Below, one piece after another: positions 25,121 through 36,871 of a DNA stretch of 64,000 nucleotides. A program made the translations under genes and the position numbers. The DNA is taken from NCBI RefSeq assembly GCF_000001735.4, contig NC_003074.8, positions 22,017,261 to 22,081,260 of the forward strand. The letters are read 5' to 3'. Below the pieces are notes generated by a model. It saw only the letters and a program-made list of their open reading frames with translations. It ran no database searches and was not told the DNA's origin. Each line of letters starts with the position of its first letter. Position 1 is the first letter of the stretch. Origin of the DNA: Arabidopsis thaliana. Taxonomy: Eukaryota; Streptophyta; Magnoliopsida; Brassicales; Brassicaceae.

Positions 25121-26914
25121 TTGATGAAAAAAACTCAGTAAGCTTTTGATGATCAGAGTCTTTCCTCTTTGAATCTCCCTTAAATCACAGCTACTATTTT
25201 CTACTTCAATATTTTGTTTCTGAACATTCTCTTAGATTTTTCTTTATTTCTGCAGAATCTGTGTGTTCACAGAGAACATTTACTTCTTCTTTTTTTTCAT
25301 ATCATTTTCTTCTTTAGCTTCTTTTCCGTTTTATGATGATGAAAAGTTAGAGTGAAGACACAAACTGTGTATAATAAAGCTTTAGATTGTAGTTCTATCA
25401 TCTTCTTCGTTTCACTATTATTAATTCTATTTGATGATGAATATAGAGAACTTATTTACTGTTTCACGAGTTTTTGCGATCCAATATTTGAATAAATGTT
25501 TGGAACTTATTTATTATATTTTCATGAGATGAAAAAGTATGAAGGTGGATTCTTTGTGTAGCCTTGGTGGCCTCTATCATGTGCCCTTGGTGGGTGATAA
25601 TCAAAAAGTCCCTACCTCAAGTGGAAATTCATCTGATTCTGATCATCCCAACAAAAAAAAAAAAAAAAATTAATAATAGAAAAAGCTTCAAATTTCAGCT
25701 TTACTAGTTGCTTGTTTAAATAATTGTTGGGCATTGAATAAATTAGATTAATTTACAAAACCAACAAGACCAATCATAATGTTGTAGCAGCTTTTTGGAG
25801 GTTCTTGGTTCTTGATATAACACCACCCACGATATCAAAATTGAGAACCATGATTGTTTATATACTATCTATTTCTCAATTATCTATGACTTGTTTGAAG
25901 CAACTTCATGGAACTCACAAACCTTCTTGCTTGAATTTCTCACATCATTATAACCAAAACTACAAAAGGACTTTGCAAATATATTATTTGATGGACATGC
26001 ATATATACATCATAATCTCAAATAAAGATAATGGTTTCATTATGTGTAAATATTAGTATATATGTCTAAGCTAATAAATGCGCTAACTATGATGCATGCC
26101 CATAATAATCATCTTTCAAAAGAAGATGGTCCCATGAGGTTAACATGATTAATCCAGCACTTAATCCCTTTTTTTTGTTCTCATATATTCTATGTAATCT
26201 CTATTGAATGAGGATGAGCATTGAGCTCAAGTAAAGCTTAGCTAGGCAGAACTCAATTATTTCATAAGAATTTATTATATTACAAAGAAAAAATGTTTAT
26301 ATTATCAAGCGACAAAATAAATAATTGATTTCTATGTTAAGAACTTATGGTAATTGTTTTTATGTCACAACTTGAATTACTCCTATATAAAAACAATTAC
26401 CATAACTAAACAACTAAGATTAAATGACTAAACAATTACCATAACTACACAAAATAATTGATTACTGGTCATTATGTGATTTTCACTTTTGTAATCTAAT
26501 AACTATACAAAATCATATATTAGACAACAACCATTCAGCTTAAGATTAAATGAATATAACATGTCAAATATTGTGAATCAAGGCTCATATGAATTTTGAT
26601 GAGAGAAGACTACTCCATAAAGGCTTCCACAGAAAGTGGATCATGAGGACTATGGTAATTGCATTAAAAGCACCAATTCTCTTCACTTTTTCTTTACAAT
26701 TTTTTGAATCTCTTATCTCACTCTCCTCTCTCTCTCTCTCCACAACTACAAGACTCCTATGACTGTTAAAGCAAGAGAGAGAAGAGAAAACAGCAACTCT
26801 TAAAGAATGAAATAAAGAGGAAAACAAAAAAGCTAGTCAATTGTTTAACTCACACTCTCTCGCCCTCTCTCTCTCTCTCCCTCTCTCAAATTCTCTAAAA
26901 TTGGCTTTGAGCAG
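25121..26914. other. Intergenic region
   Basis: AT-rich DNA with the 3' flank of the upstream gene, an A-tract near 25653-25669 and, near its end, CT-rich DNA (about 26850-26900) that looks like the transcribed leader of the next gene. No other gene is seen. Confidence 0.45.
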
Positions 26915-27037
26915 ATGAAAAGAATCTCCATCTTCTTCTCTATCTCTTGGCTATCTCTCTCTCTAAACTATTCACTCACACAGTCATTCTTCGTCTTCTT
27001 CTGTTTCATGCAAGATTCAAAGGCCTCACCTGCAAGG
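26915..27037 (+). other. Possible upstream exon or uORF of the gene at 27958
   Basis: An ATG at 26915 opens a frame starting MKRISIFFSISWLSLSL, which reaches a good donor (GCAAG/GTATGC at 27037/27038). If spliced to the acceptor CGATAG at 27945-27950, the frame continues in phase into MCECDIKK of the downstream gene, adding about 44 hydrophobic N-terminal residues. Other acceptors (for example TTATTAG at 27930) would make it a non-coding leader or an overlapping uORF. Confidence 0.3.
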
Positions 27038-27957
27038 TATGCATATTAAATTCACTCCTTTAGTCACTGCTTACTCAATTTTGGATTTTTGTTTTTGATG
27101 TGTTAATACATATTGCAAAACAAAAAACTCACATAATTATGTAACTGTCTGGGGTTTTCTCTTAATAGCAAATTAAAAAAAAAAATACCATATCACATTC
27201 TCAATTATTACTAGGAGGGGTCAAATTCTTATAGGTCTATCTATATTATTCAATCCCATGTTTTTTGGAAGTTTTGATTCCAAAACACATATGCAGTCCC
27301 AGTTCCTTTGATCATAACTAAATATTTGAAGTACTTAGAAGTTAAAAGACATTAAGATAGATCAATCCAGAGGCATCTTTGTTATCAATGGTGATCAAAT
27401 AGACTTTGCTATTTAACCCAAAAAAAAAAAAAAAAACTGTTAACTTAGTTTGGGCCTATTGGGCTTAATCTCAACCGTTCTGCCCAATATTATCAATTGT
27501 TCGATTCTTTTTCTTCTTTATCGTTGGTTGATCCTTTAAAACGGCCATAAATATTACTAGATACGTATCGAATACAAAAAGGACATGTACCATAATAAAG
27601 ATGCTTTGGTTTAAATGGGATTCATAGATTTCAGATTCTTTATTTATGTATAGGTTTTATGGATCATATAACACAACTGTCTCAAATAATTACTAATCCA
27701 TAATTGGTAAATAAATAAAAATCCTAAAACAAATTAATATTTAGTTTCCTTGTTAAAGTCAAAATTAATAGTTTTCTTGTTTCCTTTGATCCTAAACCCA
27801 AACTTGGAACCTCTAATCACCCCATTTTTAGAAGTTGAAAGCAAATTAGCTAGCTTCTCCCATTTCAATTCTCTTACGCGCTTTAACGAAAGTGATGATG
27901 ATGATTCATTTTATGTTAAATTTTTATTAGTACTCAATCATCATCGATAGAAAAGAG

Positions 27958-28563
27958 ATGTGTGAGTGTGACATAAAAAAGGTTATGGCAAACAGAAAAC
28001 CTTGGTACCAGAGAGCTATGGCGGTTGCCAGATTCGCAACGAATTGGAGAACAATCCCTAAATCATCATCACAACAACAACCAGAGAATTTTCGTCCGTC
28101 TCGAAACCCTAGCGTCAACAGCAAGTCATCCAATCATAACCAAATTTATCACCAGCTGAGAAAATGCTCGTCTCTCAAGGTAGCTGCGAATTCTTTCACT
28201 AGGGTTTGCCTCTGCGCTCCGATTGGTCCATACGACGACGTTTTTCGGATTCACGTCCCGCCGAGAAGAAGTTCAAGCTATCCTCCGTCGAAGCCTCTTC
28301 CTATGGAGACGGCAGTGGCGGTGGCGACGGCGAGGATGAGTGTGGATTCAGGGAGGAGGATATTTAGAGGGAAGTCGTTGAGGGAAAACGCGTTGATGAG
28401 GAGATTCGTGGTGGCGGAAGAAGAAGCGATAATGGAGAATAGAAAGAGAGATCAAATGGAGATTGTGAGGAAGAGAAATCAGATGAGGAGGAAGAAGAAG
28501 CTTGGACCTAGTCCTCTTAGTCGTATGGTTATCGCTGAAGATCAAGAAGTTTGTCTTCTTTGA
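27958..28563 (+). CDS. Small basic plant protein, unknown function
   Basis: A single-exon frame of 201 residues from the ATG at 27958 (MCECDIKKVMANRKPWYQRA). It is Arg/Ser/Lys-rich with a polar linker (SSSQQQPENFRPSRNPS), a central block CSSLKVAANSFTRVCLCAPI (about residues 71-90), a PPRRSSSYPPSKPLP segment and a charged helical C-terminus (about 145-185) containing RKRNQMRRKKK, a possible nuclear signal. No known enzyme or binding domain is recognised. The CT-rich DNA and donor site upstream suggest a spliced leader and perhaps an alternative start. Confidence 0.7.
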   Translation: MCECDIKKVMANRKPWYQRAMAVARFATNWRTIPKSSSQQQPENFRPSRNPSVNSKSSNHNQIYHQLRKCSSLKVAANSFTRVCLCAPIGPYDDVFRIHVPPRRSSSYPPSKPLPMETAVAVATARMSVDSGRRIFRGKSLRENALMRRFVVAEEEAIMENRKRDQMEIVRKRNQMRRKKKLGPSPLSRMVIAEDQEVCLL

Positions 28564-31500
28564 AACTTTTTCATCAAGATCAGAGAAACAAAAAAAAACA
28601 TTGGAAAGATTTTTTTGGTTATTGTAATTGTGCTTTTATTTATTTTTGGATTCAGAGATAATTAAGCAAAATACGCAGCCGTTTAATACCTCTTTGTAAA
28701 CGGTGCCCTTCTTGTTTATTTAGTTGTTTTCCGGAGTTTTGAATGAAGGATGGAGCTAAAGAGAATTAAAATGGTTTACTAATTTTCTTTTTGGTTTCGT
28801 TTAATTTGCTACGCATACGGCATACTATACCGGTGATTAAACTATTCAACTGATTAACTTTGTTGATAGTTTAGTATTCATATCTATTAATGGATGCTTA
28901 AGATTGAAGACTGGTTGGTTCTGCAATCGTTCTCTTGATGATCAGAAATAAAATAATTAAGACAATTAGACAATACACTTTATCAAAAAAAAAAGACAAA
29001 GACAATATATATATCATCTACTTCCGTTGTATGTGGAATGTTATACATTTGATTTTTTTTTTAAAAAAAATTCAATGCATGTAAGCTAGTCTTTATGATA
29101 TATTGACAATTGCATGCATGCATCTATATACGTATATACATAATGAAAGTAAGTACTATGTATTCCTCGTAATTACATAAGAAAAAACATATCATGTTAC
29201 ATGTTTAGTTATAGCTTAGCTTGAAAGGTATTCAAAAGCTCGGCTGGCTCTCTGAAATATCATGTGATGTTGTTATACATACTCCAGCATTTCCTCATGT
29301 CCCCTGTTTATAATTTGTGTATCCAGATTTCTGTAACTATATACCATTAACAAAAATCTACAAACAGATCCGATATTTAAAAGTTATAAAGATATAATAC
29401 TTTATTCGAAAGAAAAAAAAAAAGTTCTAATACTTATGTTCAATAATTATATCATGATATCTTGGAGATATAGACTTCGTTGTGGTTCCTTTTTCCCAAC
29501 TAGTTAAGTATATTTTTTTTGCTAAACTTGGTAAATATTATAAAATGAAAGTTAAGGTATGACATAAGCATTACCTAGAGCTAGGGAGAGTCACCTTGGT
29601 AAAAAAGAAAATTAAAATAAACAAGGCTACAATAAATTTACACTTGTGAAAAATTGCTAACTAAGTAATTTAAGTGACTAAATGTAGAAGAAAATAATCA
29701 TAGTTAATAGAGGACGTGACCATATTTCTCACGAATGCATTCAAATGTACGGAATGCACTAAACAAAATGATGCTTGCATGATTACATATTTACATCTAT
29801 TGTCAGGATAAATATTTGTTAATTGTATTTATTTATTATATTTTTAATTACGAATGTACAAACTTTTTAGTATATGTTTCAACAATTCAATGGTTTTTTG
29901 TTGTTGTTTAAATCGTAGTACATTCAAAAGTCAACAATAAAATTTAAAGTGTATTATTGACGTTCTGCTATATTACAATTACAAAACCACACCTTTTCTT
30001 TTTGTTGAAGTTATATTTGAACTCGTCATATGGCTGCTGACTGCTGAATTTTTCTATTTCCACCAGTTAATTCATATGTCCCATGTATCTGTAGTTGATC
30101 GTATAAAAAGACACACGCACGCGACTGAGGTGGCGTGTCAGCAGTATATGAAGAAGAAGGAATGTTGGGAAGGAGACTTGTCAGTTGTCACTTTGGGTTA
30201 ATTGTTTTATTTTTTCAATCTTCTTGCTTGAATTGTATTCCAAGCTCATATCATTTCATTATTTTTCTTACTTCCTTTCTAACATCCACACCGTGATTTC
30301 TCTTCTTTATATTACTGATAAAACTCTAAAATATCAATTACACTTTTATATGAAAACATCAATGTCAAGCTGGTTGAGTTTTAGTTTTGTAAATATATGT
30401 TTAGTACTCATCTTTGGGCTACCAGATAATGACACAACTTTTCAATCCTAATTAGTATAACTCTATTTTCAAAAATTTAAATAGTACTTAAAACAATTAT
30501 ACCCCGCTTAAACAGAATTTAACTCTATTTTCATAAAAAATTAGAATTTAATTCCAGTACATATTTCAAATATAGTTGATCACTAGTTAACATTTTACAT
30601 AATAATCTTTTACGTATTTTGAAGATGTATAATTTCAGCAGGTTTGAAGTCTTTCACTCATAAACCCTACTTTTCTTTTAAAAAGTATTATTTCTTAAAT
30701 GCATAATTAGTTATGCGTTAAAATACTAAATTTAAAATTCTGGTACTATTATTTTAAAATTTTCGTAAGTAAAGCTTGTGAATATAACCGTTGTCGAGTG
30801 AAAATAATTTGATTTTTTTAATGAAAAAAAAAAAAAAAAAAAAAAAAGAGGGGGACAAAATTTTGACTTAACTGACATAAGAGATCTAGAAGGTGAAACC
30901 ACGCGCGTGTGGTAGTCAGAAACGACCAAAGAATCAACCTCGTCCTTGATAATAAAATTCTTGAGATTGGTCACACCAAAACAAAAAAAAAACGTTTTAT
31001 CATTGCTTCTTCAATAGTATCAACTGACGTAATCATGATAAGTCTACGACAATATCCCTCCACCAAACCTAACCGTTTTGGTTCAACATTTAACAATTAT
31101 GATGAGTTTAATTTTTTTATTGGAGACTGTTACCACTCTTAGCTTTCATTATCTATAACCTAAGTCTGGTTAATTCATGATTATGTCAACAGTTTCTTTG
31201 GTCGAATTTTGATATCGAGTTTGGTTTCTAGGTTTTAGTTTCCTTAAATGTTTGTCTTTACAATGAAGTAAAGTTAAAACAACATTGAGTGAGAAAGTGG
31301 CCAACTAATTCTCTCTGTACCATCAATCCAAAATTAAATTGATTTGATTTGATTAATCAAAAAGGTGGTCAGAGAAAAACAAAAGAAAAAAAGGTTTTAA
31401 ATTTCTTCCCGTACCAGCTAGACCCAGAATCAAAGTAGCATACTTTTGCTACATATTCAAAGTAATTTAACCCCCAAAAACCAAAAAGAATGTGTTAGAA

Positions 31501-32311
31501 AAGCAACAAGAAGAAGAAGAAAGCAAATTAATAGACAAATAATCTTTCTTCTCTGGTTGCTTCTTTTTATTTCTTTCTCTGGAACAGCTTTTCTCTGTTA
31601 CTTTACTTCTTTGAGAAACTCCATAATCAAAGAGGTAAGTGATTCATGTTGCTTGTGATTATCCCAATGGTTTTGTTCTTTTAGGTTTTCGGAAATAAAT
31701 AATTATTCTTAATTACCGAGTTGTGTATAATTTGTTTTTGTTAGTTTCTCTGATCTATCCCTTGTCTAAGTTATCTTTTAGGGTAGTTTGTTTTCAGGGA
31801 ACAATTTTTATCAGTATAATATAGGGAAAATTTTCCAAACAAAATCGATAATAATACTAATATCTGCATAAATACAATTCTAGCCAGTATGTGTTATGAT
31901 CAGTTTACCTAATTGGGTTAGAAAGATGGAGTTCGATTTAAGATATCTTAAAAGTTCAAAAAAAAACTTTCCTTTTTCATGAAAAGCTCAACAACTTCAA
32001 AATCTTTGTTTTCTGGCTGTTTCCTCTTGTCTTCGATTGTTCTTGTTCTTTGGATTTTTTTGTTTTAACTTTTTTTTTGTCTGAAACTGCTGTTTCAATT
32101 TGGAATATGTTGCAGGAGTTTTTGAGGTTGAAGCTGTTCCTCCTTGGTAAAACAGAGCAATTATGCTAACTTGCGCCGTCTTTTCAAATCTTGACCATCA
32201 TCAAAATCATCAGTAAGCTATAACCATCTGTTTATAACCATTTGCTTGAATCAAGAAAAAAAGTTTATCTTCTGTTTCTTGTTATGAACAGTTGAAAGGA
32301 ATGTTCAAGAA
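28564..32311. other. Intergenic region and spliced 5' leader of IQD13
   Basis: Up to about 31400 there is only AT-rich DNA, with a poly-A tract (30824-30847) and a CG-rich palindrome-like CCACGCGCGTGTGG near 30898. The IQD13 leader seems to contain exons ending at 31634 (AGAG/GTAAGT), spanning 32116-32212 and starting at 32292. Two upstream ORFs lie in it: 32164 (17 codons across the splice) and 32301-32384, which overlaps the main ATG. Confidence 0.5.
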
Positions 32312-34219
32312 ATGGGGAAGAAAGGAAGTTGGTTTTCTGCAATCAAAAGGGTGTTCACACCACATTCCAAAGAGAAGCAGCTAAGCAACAACAACGTAAG
32401 AAATTCTTTTAAACACTTTCATTTTGTTTTATAAACTGAAATGATAAATTTTGAGATTGAAGTGTATATACATTTTGGTGTTTGGTTTTGTGTTTTGAAA
32501 GCAAGAACCAGAGATAAAGAGTGAAAACAAAGAAAAGAAGAAGAAAGGTTTTGGAAAGAAACTAAGGAATGGAGAAACCAATTCATTTCTTCCCATTTTT
32601 AGACAGCCTAGTAGTATCGAAAAGATCTTGTCTGAAGCCGAACGAGAGCATAACCTTGTCTTTAGGCCACCAACTCCCACTGATCGAGCAAATTCATCAT
32701 CAACCTCTGTTGCATCTCCTCTTGTTAGGCCTGCTTCTCCTAAAGTGCCTTCTCAAAGATATGTCTCTTCTCCAAAACCCATTTCCCCAAGAGTTGCTTA
32801 CCCTCAAGTCCATTATCCGAAGCCCCCTTCTCCAAAGCCGCCTTCTCCAAGAGCGGTTTCGCCTAGGATTGTGCAGCGACGTGAGTTTGTGCATAGACCA
32901 GAGCCAAGTCTATTGGTCAAAAATGCTTATGCAATTAAGATTCAAGCAGCTTTTAGAGGTTACATGGTAATAATGTAAAACATTCTTGATTCTGTTTTGT
33001 CACTATTAATCAAGCAGTAAAATTCATAATTTAGGAGATGGAAATTTGTTTGCAGGCAAGGAGGAGTTTCAGAGCTTTGAAAGGTCTAGTCAGGCTTCAA
33101 GGAGTGGTAAGAGGACACAGCGTGAAGCGTCAAACGATGAATGCTATGAAGTATATGCAGCTTTTAGTCCGAGTCCAAACACAAGTCCAGTCACGTCGCA
33201 TCCAAATGCTCGAAAACCGAGCTAGGAACGATAAAGATGACACGAAATTAGTCTCTAGTCGTATGGTAAGTGCTCTCATAAAACTTAGTGAGAAAAGAAG
33301 ATCTCTCTCAGTTATTCATTTTGACATTAATTATTGTTACTTTCCTGCAGTCTGACGATTGGGACGATAGCGTGCTGACAAAAGAAGAAAAAGATGTGAG
33401 GCTTCATAGGAAGATTGATGCAATGATCAAAAGAGAACGGTCCATGGCCTATGCTTATTCTCACCAGGTATGCAATCATGACTCATCTATTCTTCTTCTT
33501 ACTCACCATACCAATGTTATATATGCTTGTTTCCTATGCAGTTATGGAAAAACAGTCCAAAGTCTGCTCAGGACATTAGAACAAGTGGGTTCCCACTTTG
33601 GTGGAACTGGGTGGACCGGCAGAAGAATCAAAACCAACCGTTCAGGCTAACACCAACACGACCGAGCCTGAGCCCTCAGCCTCAATCTAGCAACCAAAAC
33701 CATTTCAGGCTCAACAACAGTTTCGACACGTCAACACCCAATTCATCAAAATCCACATTCGTTACTCCATCTAGACCCATTCATACTCCGCAACCATACA
33801 GTAGCAGCGTCTCAAGATACTCACGAGGAGGAGGACGAGCTACACAAGATTCTCCTTTTAAAGATGATGATAGCCTCACAAGCTGTCCTCCATTCTCAGC
33901 TCCAAGCTACATGGCTCCAACAGTCTCAGCTAAAGCAAAACTAAGAGCAAACAGCAATCCAAAGGAGAGAATGGACCGTACACCGGTCAGCACAAACGAG
34001 AAGAGACGAAGTTCGTTCCCTCTTGGTTCGTTCAAATGGAACAAAGGGTCATTGTTCATGAGCAACAACAGTAACAACAAGGGTCCAGGTTCTTCTTCTT
34101 CTGGTGCTGTGGTGCTTGAGAAGCACAAAACCCTCAAATCCGTTGGAAATTTGAGTATTGATTCTACTGTTTCGATGCCTGCAACAATTGGGAGGAGGGC
34201 TTTTAACAGATTTGCGTGA
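32312..34219 (+). CDS. IQD13: IQ67-domain calmodulin-binding protein IQD13
   Basis: Five phase-0 exons (32312..32395, 32502..32966, 33056..33265, 33351..33467, 33542..34219) give 517 residues. The start MGKKGSWFSAIKRVF is the family N-terminus. The IQ67 region spans about residues 168-240 (NAYAIKIQAAFRGYMARRSF, RALKGLVRLQGVVRGHSVKR), with the family-typical intron cutting the first IQ motif after GYM. Ahead of it lies a proline-rich SPKP/SPR repeat region (about 90-150). The DUF4005-like C-terminus contains PSYMAPTVSAKAKLR. IQD13 is known to associate with cortical microtubules and the plasma membrane and to shape secondary cell-wall pits in xylem. Confidence 0.93.
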
Positions 34220-34885
34220 TTTGTTTTTCTTCTTTTTTTCTGTGAAAAAATCTGACCTTTTTTTCCCAGTTGATTCTTCATTGATTTGTTTATCTTACAT
34301 CAATTTTATGAGTGCTGATGATTTTGAGTGTTGTTTGTGTTCTTGATTACGAATTTTACAGATGTAACATAATAAGAAAAAGTAAACAACAAAAACAGAG
34401 GATTTGGATTGTACAGTATGATGTTCTGTTTTTCTGCTTGTAAATCCCTTATCTGTCTTTTGGCCCAAGTAACAAACTTTAACCTTTTCTTTTGGGCCAG
34501 ACTTCAACTATAATACGTTTTGTAGGCTATATTTTTTCTTTTAACTAGATTCGAATTGGATGGCTTGGGTATGCGGTATCAGTGATTACTTAGCTAAATT
34601 CAAATCATCAAGAAATGTTCACATGATTTCCTGCAACATGTCAAAAGTCAGATCAACTTAGTTTGATAAGTTATGTTCCACGAAATTATGTGAAAATTGA
34701 TTTGTTTTCTTCTTTAGTTTGGTGCTTTCACACTGTTAATCCACAAAGCCTTGTTGTAAATCTTGACCAATGGCCTAAAAGTCAAACCTTTGACTTTTCA
34801 GTGTTTCTTCTCAACACTCAAGAGATGGATGATAATATTCACAGATGATCAAAATCTTTCACACAAACCTAAAAAACACCCACCA
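34220..34885 (+). promoter_or_regulatory. Intergenic region with W-box cluster upstream of LecRK-V.5
   Basis: WRKY-type cores lie at 34763-34768 (TTGACC), 34781-34786 (GTCAAA, reverse TTTGAC) and 34789-34795 (TTTGACT), within 33 bases and about 100 bases before the ATG. Another GTCAA lies at 34640. The left part is the IQD13 3' UTR. Confidence 0.5.
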
Positions 34886-36871
34886 ATGTCTCGTGAACTT
34901 ATTATTCTCTGCCAACCAATTCTTGTTCTGTTCCTTACTCTGTTTTACAATTCTCATGGCTACTTCGTCTCACAAGGATCTGTAGGAATCGGCTTCAACG
35001 GTTACTTCACTTTAACCAACACCACAAAACACACATTCGGTCAAGCTTTCGAAAACGAGCACGTTGAAATCAAGAACTCATCGACAGGTGTCATCTCATC
35101 TTTCTCAGTCAACTTCTTCTTTGCGATCGTCCCTGAACATAACCAGCAAGGCTCACACGGTATGACTTTCGTCATCTCTCCCACAAGAGGCCTTCCCGGA
35201 GCTTCCTCCGATCAATACCTCGGAATCTTTAACAAAACAAACAACGGTAAAGCCTCGAATAACGTTATAGCTATCGAGTTAGATATTCATAAAGACGAAG
35301 AGTTTGGAGATATTGATGATAATCATGTTGGGATTAATATTAACGGTTTGAGATCTGTTGCCTCTGCTTCTGCTGGTTACTATGATGATAAAGATGGAAG
35401 CTTTAAAAAACTTTCTTTGATCAGCAGAGAGGTAATGAGGCTTTCCATCGTTTATAGTCAACCTGATCAACAGCTCAATGTTACTTTATTCCCTGCTGAG
35501 ATCCCTGTTCCGCCACTAAAACCGCTCTTGTCTTTGAACCGAGATCTCTCGCCGTATTTGCTTGAGAAAATGTATCTTGGATTCACTGCATCGACGGGGT
35601 CAGTTGGAGCAATTCATTACTTGATGGGTTGGTTAGTTAATGGTGTAATCGAGTATCCGAGATTGGAGCTTAGTATACCAGTCCTTCCTCCATATCCAAA
35701 GAAAACATCTAATAGAACGAAAACTGTTTTAGCCGTCTGCTTAACGGTATCTGTGTTTGCTGCGTTTGTCGCTTCGTGGATCGGTTTCGTCTTCTATTTG
35801 AGGCATAAGAAGGTTAAAGAGGTTCTTGAAGAATGGGAGATTCAATATGGACCTCATAGGTTTGCTTATAAGGAGCTTTTCAATGCCACAAAGGGTTTCA
35901 AGGAGAAACAACTTCTTGGTAAAGGAGGCTTTGGTCAAGTCTATAAAGGAACACTTCCGGGTTCTGATGCAGAGATCGCTGTGAAGCGGACTTCTCATGA
36001 TTCAAGACAAGGGATGAGCGAGTTTCTAGCCGAGATATCGACCATTGGTCGTCTCAGACATCCAAATTTAGTCAGGCTTTTAGGATACTGTAGGCATAAA
36101 GAGAATCTCTACTTGGTGTATGACTATATGCCTAATGGAAGCCTTGACAAGTATCTAAACCGTAGCGAGAATCAAGAACGGCTTACTTGGGAACAACGTT
36201 TCAGGATCATCAAAGATGTTGCAACTGCTCTACTACACCTGCATCAAGAATGGGTACAAGTCATCATTCATCGAGATATCAAACCAGCTAATGTTTTAAT
36301 CGACAATGAAATGAATGCGAGGCTCGGGGATTTCGGACTGGCGAAACTGTATGATCAGGGATTCGATCCTGAAACATCTAAAGTAGCGGGAACATTCGGA
36401 TATATCGCACCAGAGTTTCTAAGAACAGGAAGAGCAACCACAAGCACTGATGTTTACGCCTTTGGGTTGGTAATGCTTGAAGTAGTGTGTGGTAGAAGGA
36501 TAATTGAGAGACGTGCAGCAGAAAATGAAGAATATCTTGTGGATTGGATCTTAGAGCTTTGGGAAAATGGGAAAATTTTCGATGCAGCAGAGGAAAGTAT
36601 ACGTCAAGAACAAAACAGGGGACAAGTTGAGCTTGTTTTGAAGCTAGGTGTGTTGTGTTCGCATCAAGCTGCATCGATAAGACCGGCTATGAGTGTGGTA
36701 ATGAGGATTTTGAATGGAGTTTCACAGCTACCAGATAATCTTCTTGATGTTGTAAGGGCTGAGAAATTTAGAGAATGGCCTGAGACATCAATGGAATTAC
36801 TACTACTTGATGTGAATACATCGAGTTCATTGGAGTTAACCGACTCTTCTTTTGTCTCCCACGGCCGCTGA
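34886..36871 (+). CDS. LECRK55: L-type lectin receptor kinase V.5
   Basis: An intron-less frame of 661 residues from the ATG at 34886. There is a signal peptide at 1-25, a legume-type lectin domain at about 28-260 (NVIAIELDIHKDEEFGDIDD, HVGININ) and a transmembrane span at about 280-305 (VLAVCLTVSVFAAFVASWIG), followed by basic RHKKVK. The kinase domain starts at about 339. All key residues are present: G-loop GKGGFG at 345-350, Lys367 in AVK, HRD at 462-464 and DFG at 482-484, then GTFGYIAPE. It should be an active plasma-membrane Ser/Thr kinase of the RD type. LecRK-V.5 is reported to dampen stomatal immunity. The W-box cluster fits defence-linked control. The other family members in the window lie on the opposite strand. 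Confidence 0.95.
   Translation: MSRELIILCQPILVLFLTLFYNSHGYFVSQGSVGIGFNGYFTLTNTTKHTFGQAFENEHVEIKNSSTGVISSFSVNFFFAIVPEHNQQGSHGMTFVISPTRGLPGASSDQYLGIFNKTNNGKASNNVIAIELDIHKDEEFGDIDDNHVGININGLRSVASASAGYYDDKDGSFKKLSLISREVMRLSIVYSQPDQQLNVTLFPAEIPVPPLKPLLSLNRDLSPYLLEKMYLGFTASTGSVGAIHYLMGWLVNGVIEYPRLELSIPVLPPYPKKTSNRTKTVLAVCLTVSVFAAFVASWIGFVFYLRHKKVKEVLEEWEIQYGPHRFAYKELFNATKGFKEKQLLGKGGFGQVYKGTLPGSDAEIAVKRTSHDSRQGMSEFLAEISTIGRLRHPNLVRLLGYCRHKENLYLVYDYMPNGSLDKYLNRSENQERLTWEQRFRIIKDVATALLHLHQEWVQVIIHRDIKPANVLIDNEMNARLGDFGLAKLYDQGFDPETSKVAGTFGYIAPEFLRTGRATTSTDVYAFGLVMLEVVCGRRIIERRAAENEEYLVDWILELWENGKIFDAAEESIRQEQNRGQVELVLKLGVLCSHQAASIRPAMSVVMRILNGVSQLPDNLLDVVRAEKFREWPETSMELLLLDVNTSSSLELTDSSFVSHGR

Noticed and set aside
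30898-30911. CG-rich near-palindrome CCACGCGCGTGTGG
   Set aside because: A CAMTA-type CGCG core is possible, but a single site far from any start is weak evidence.
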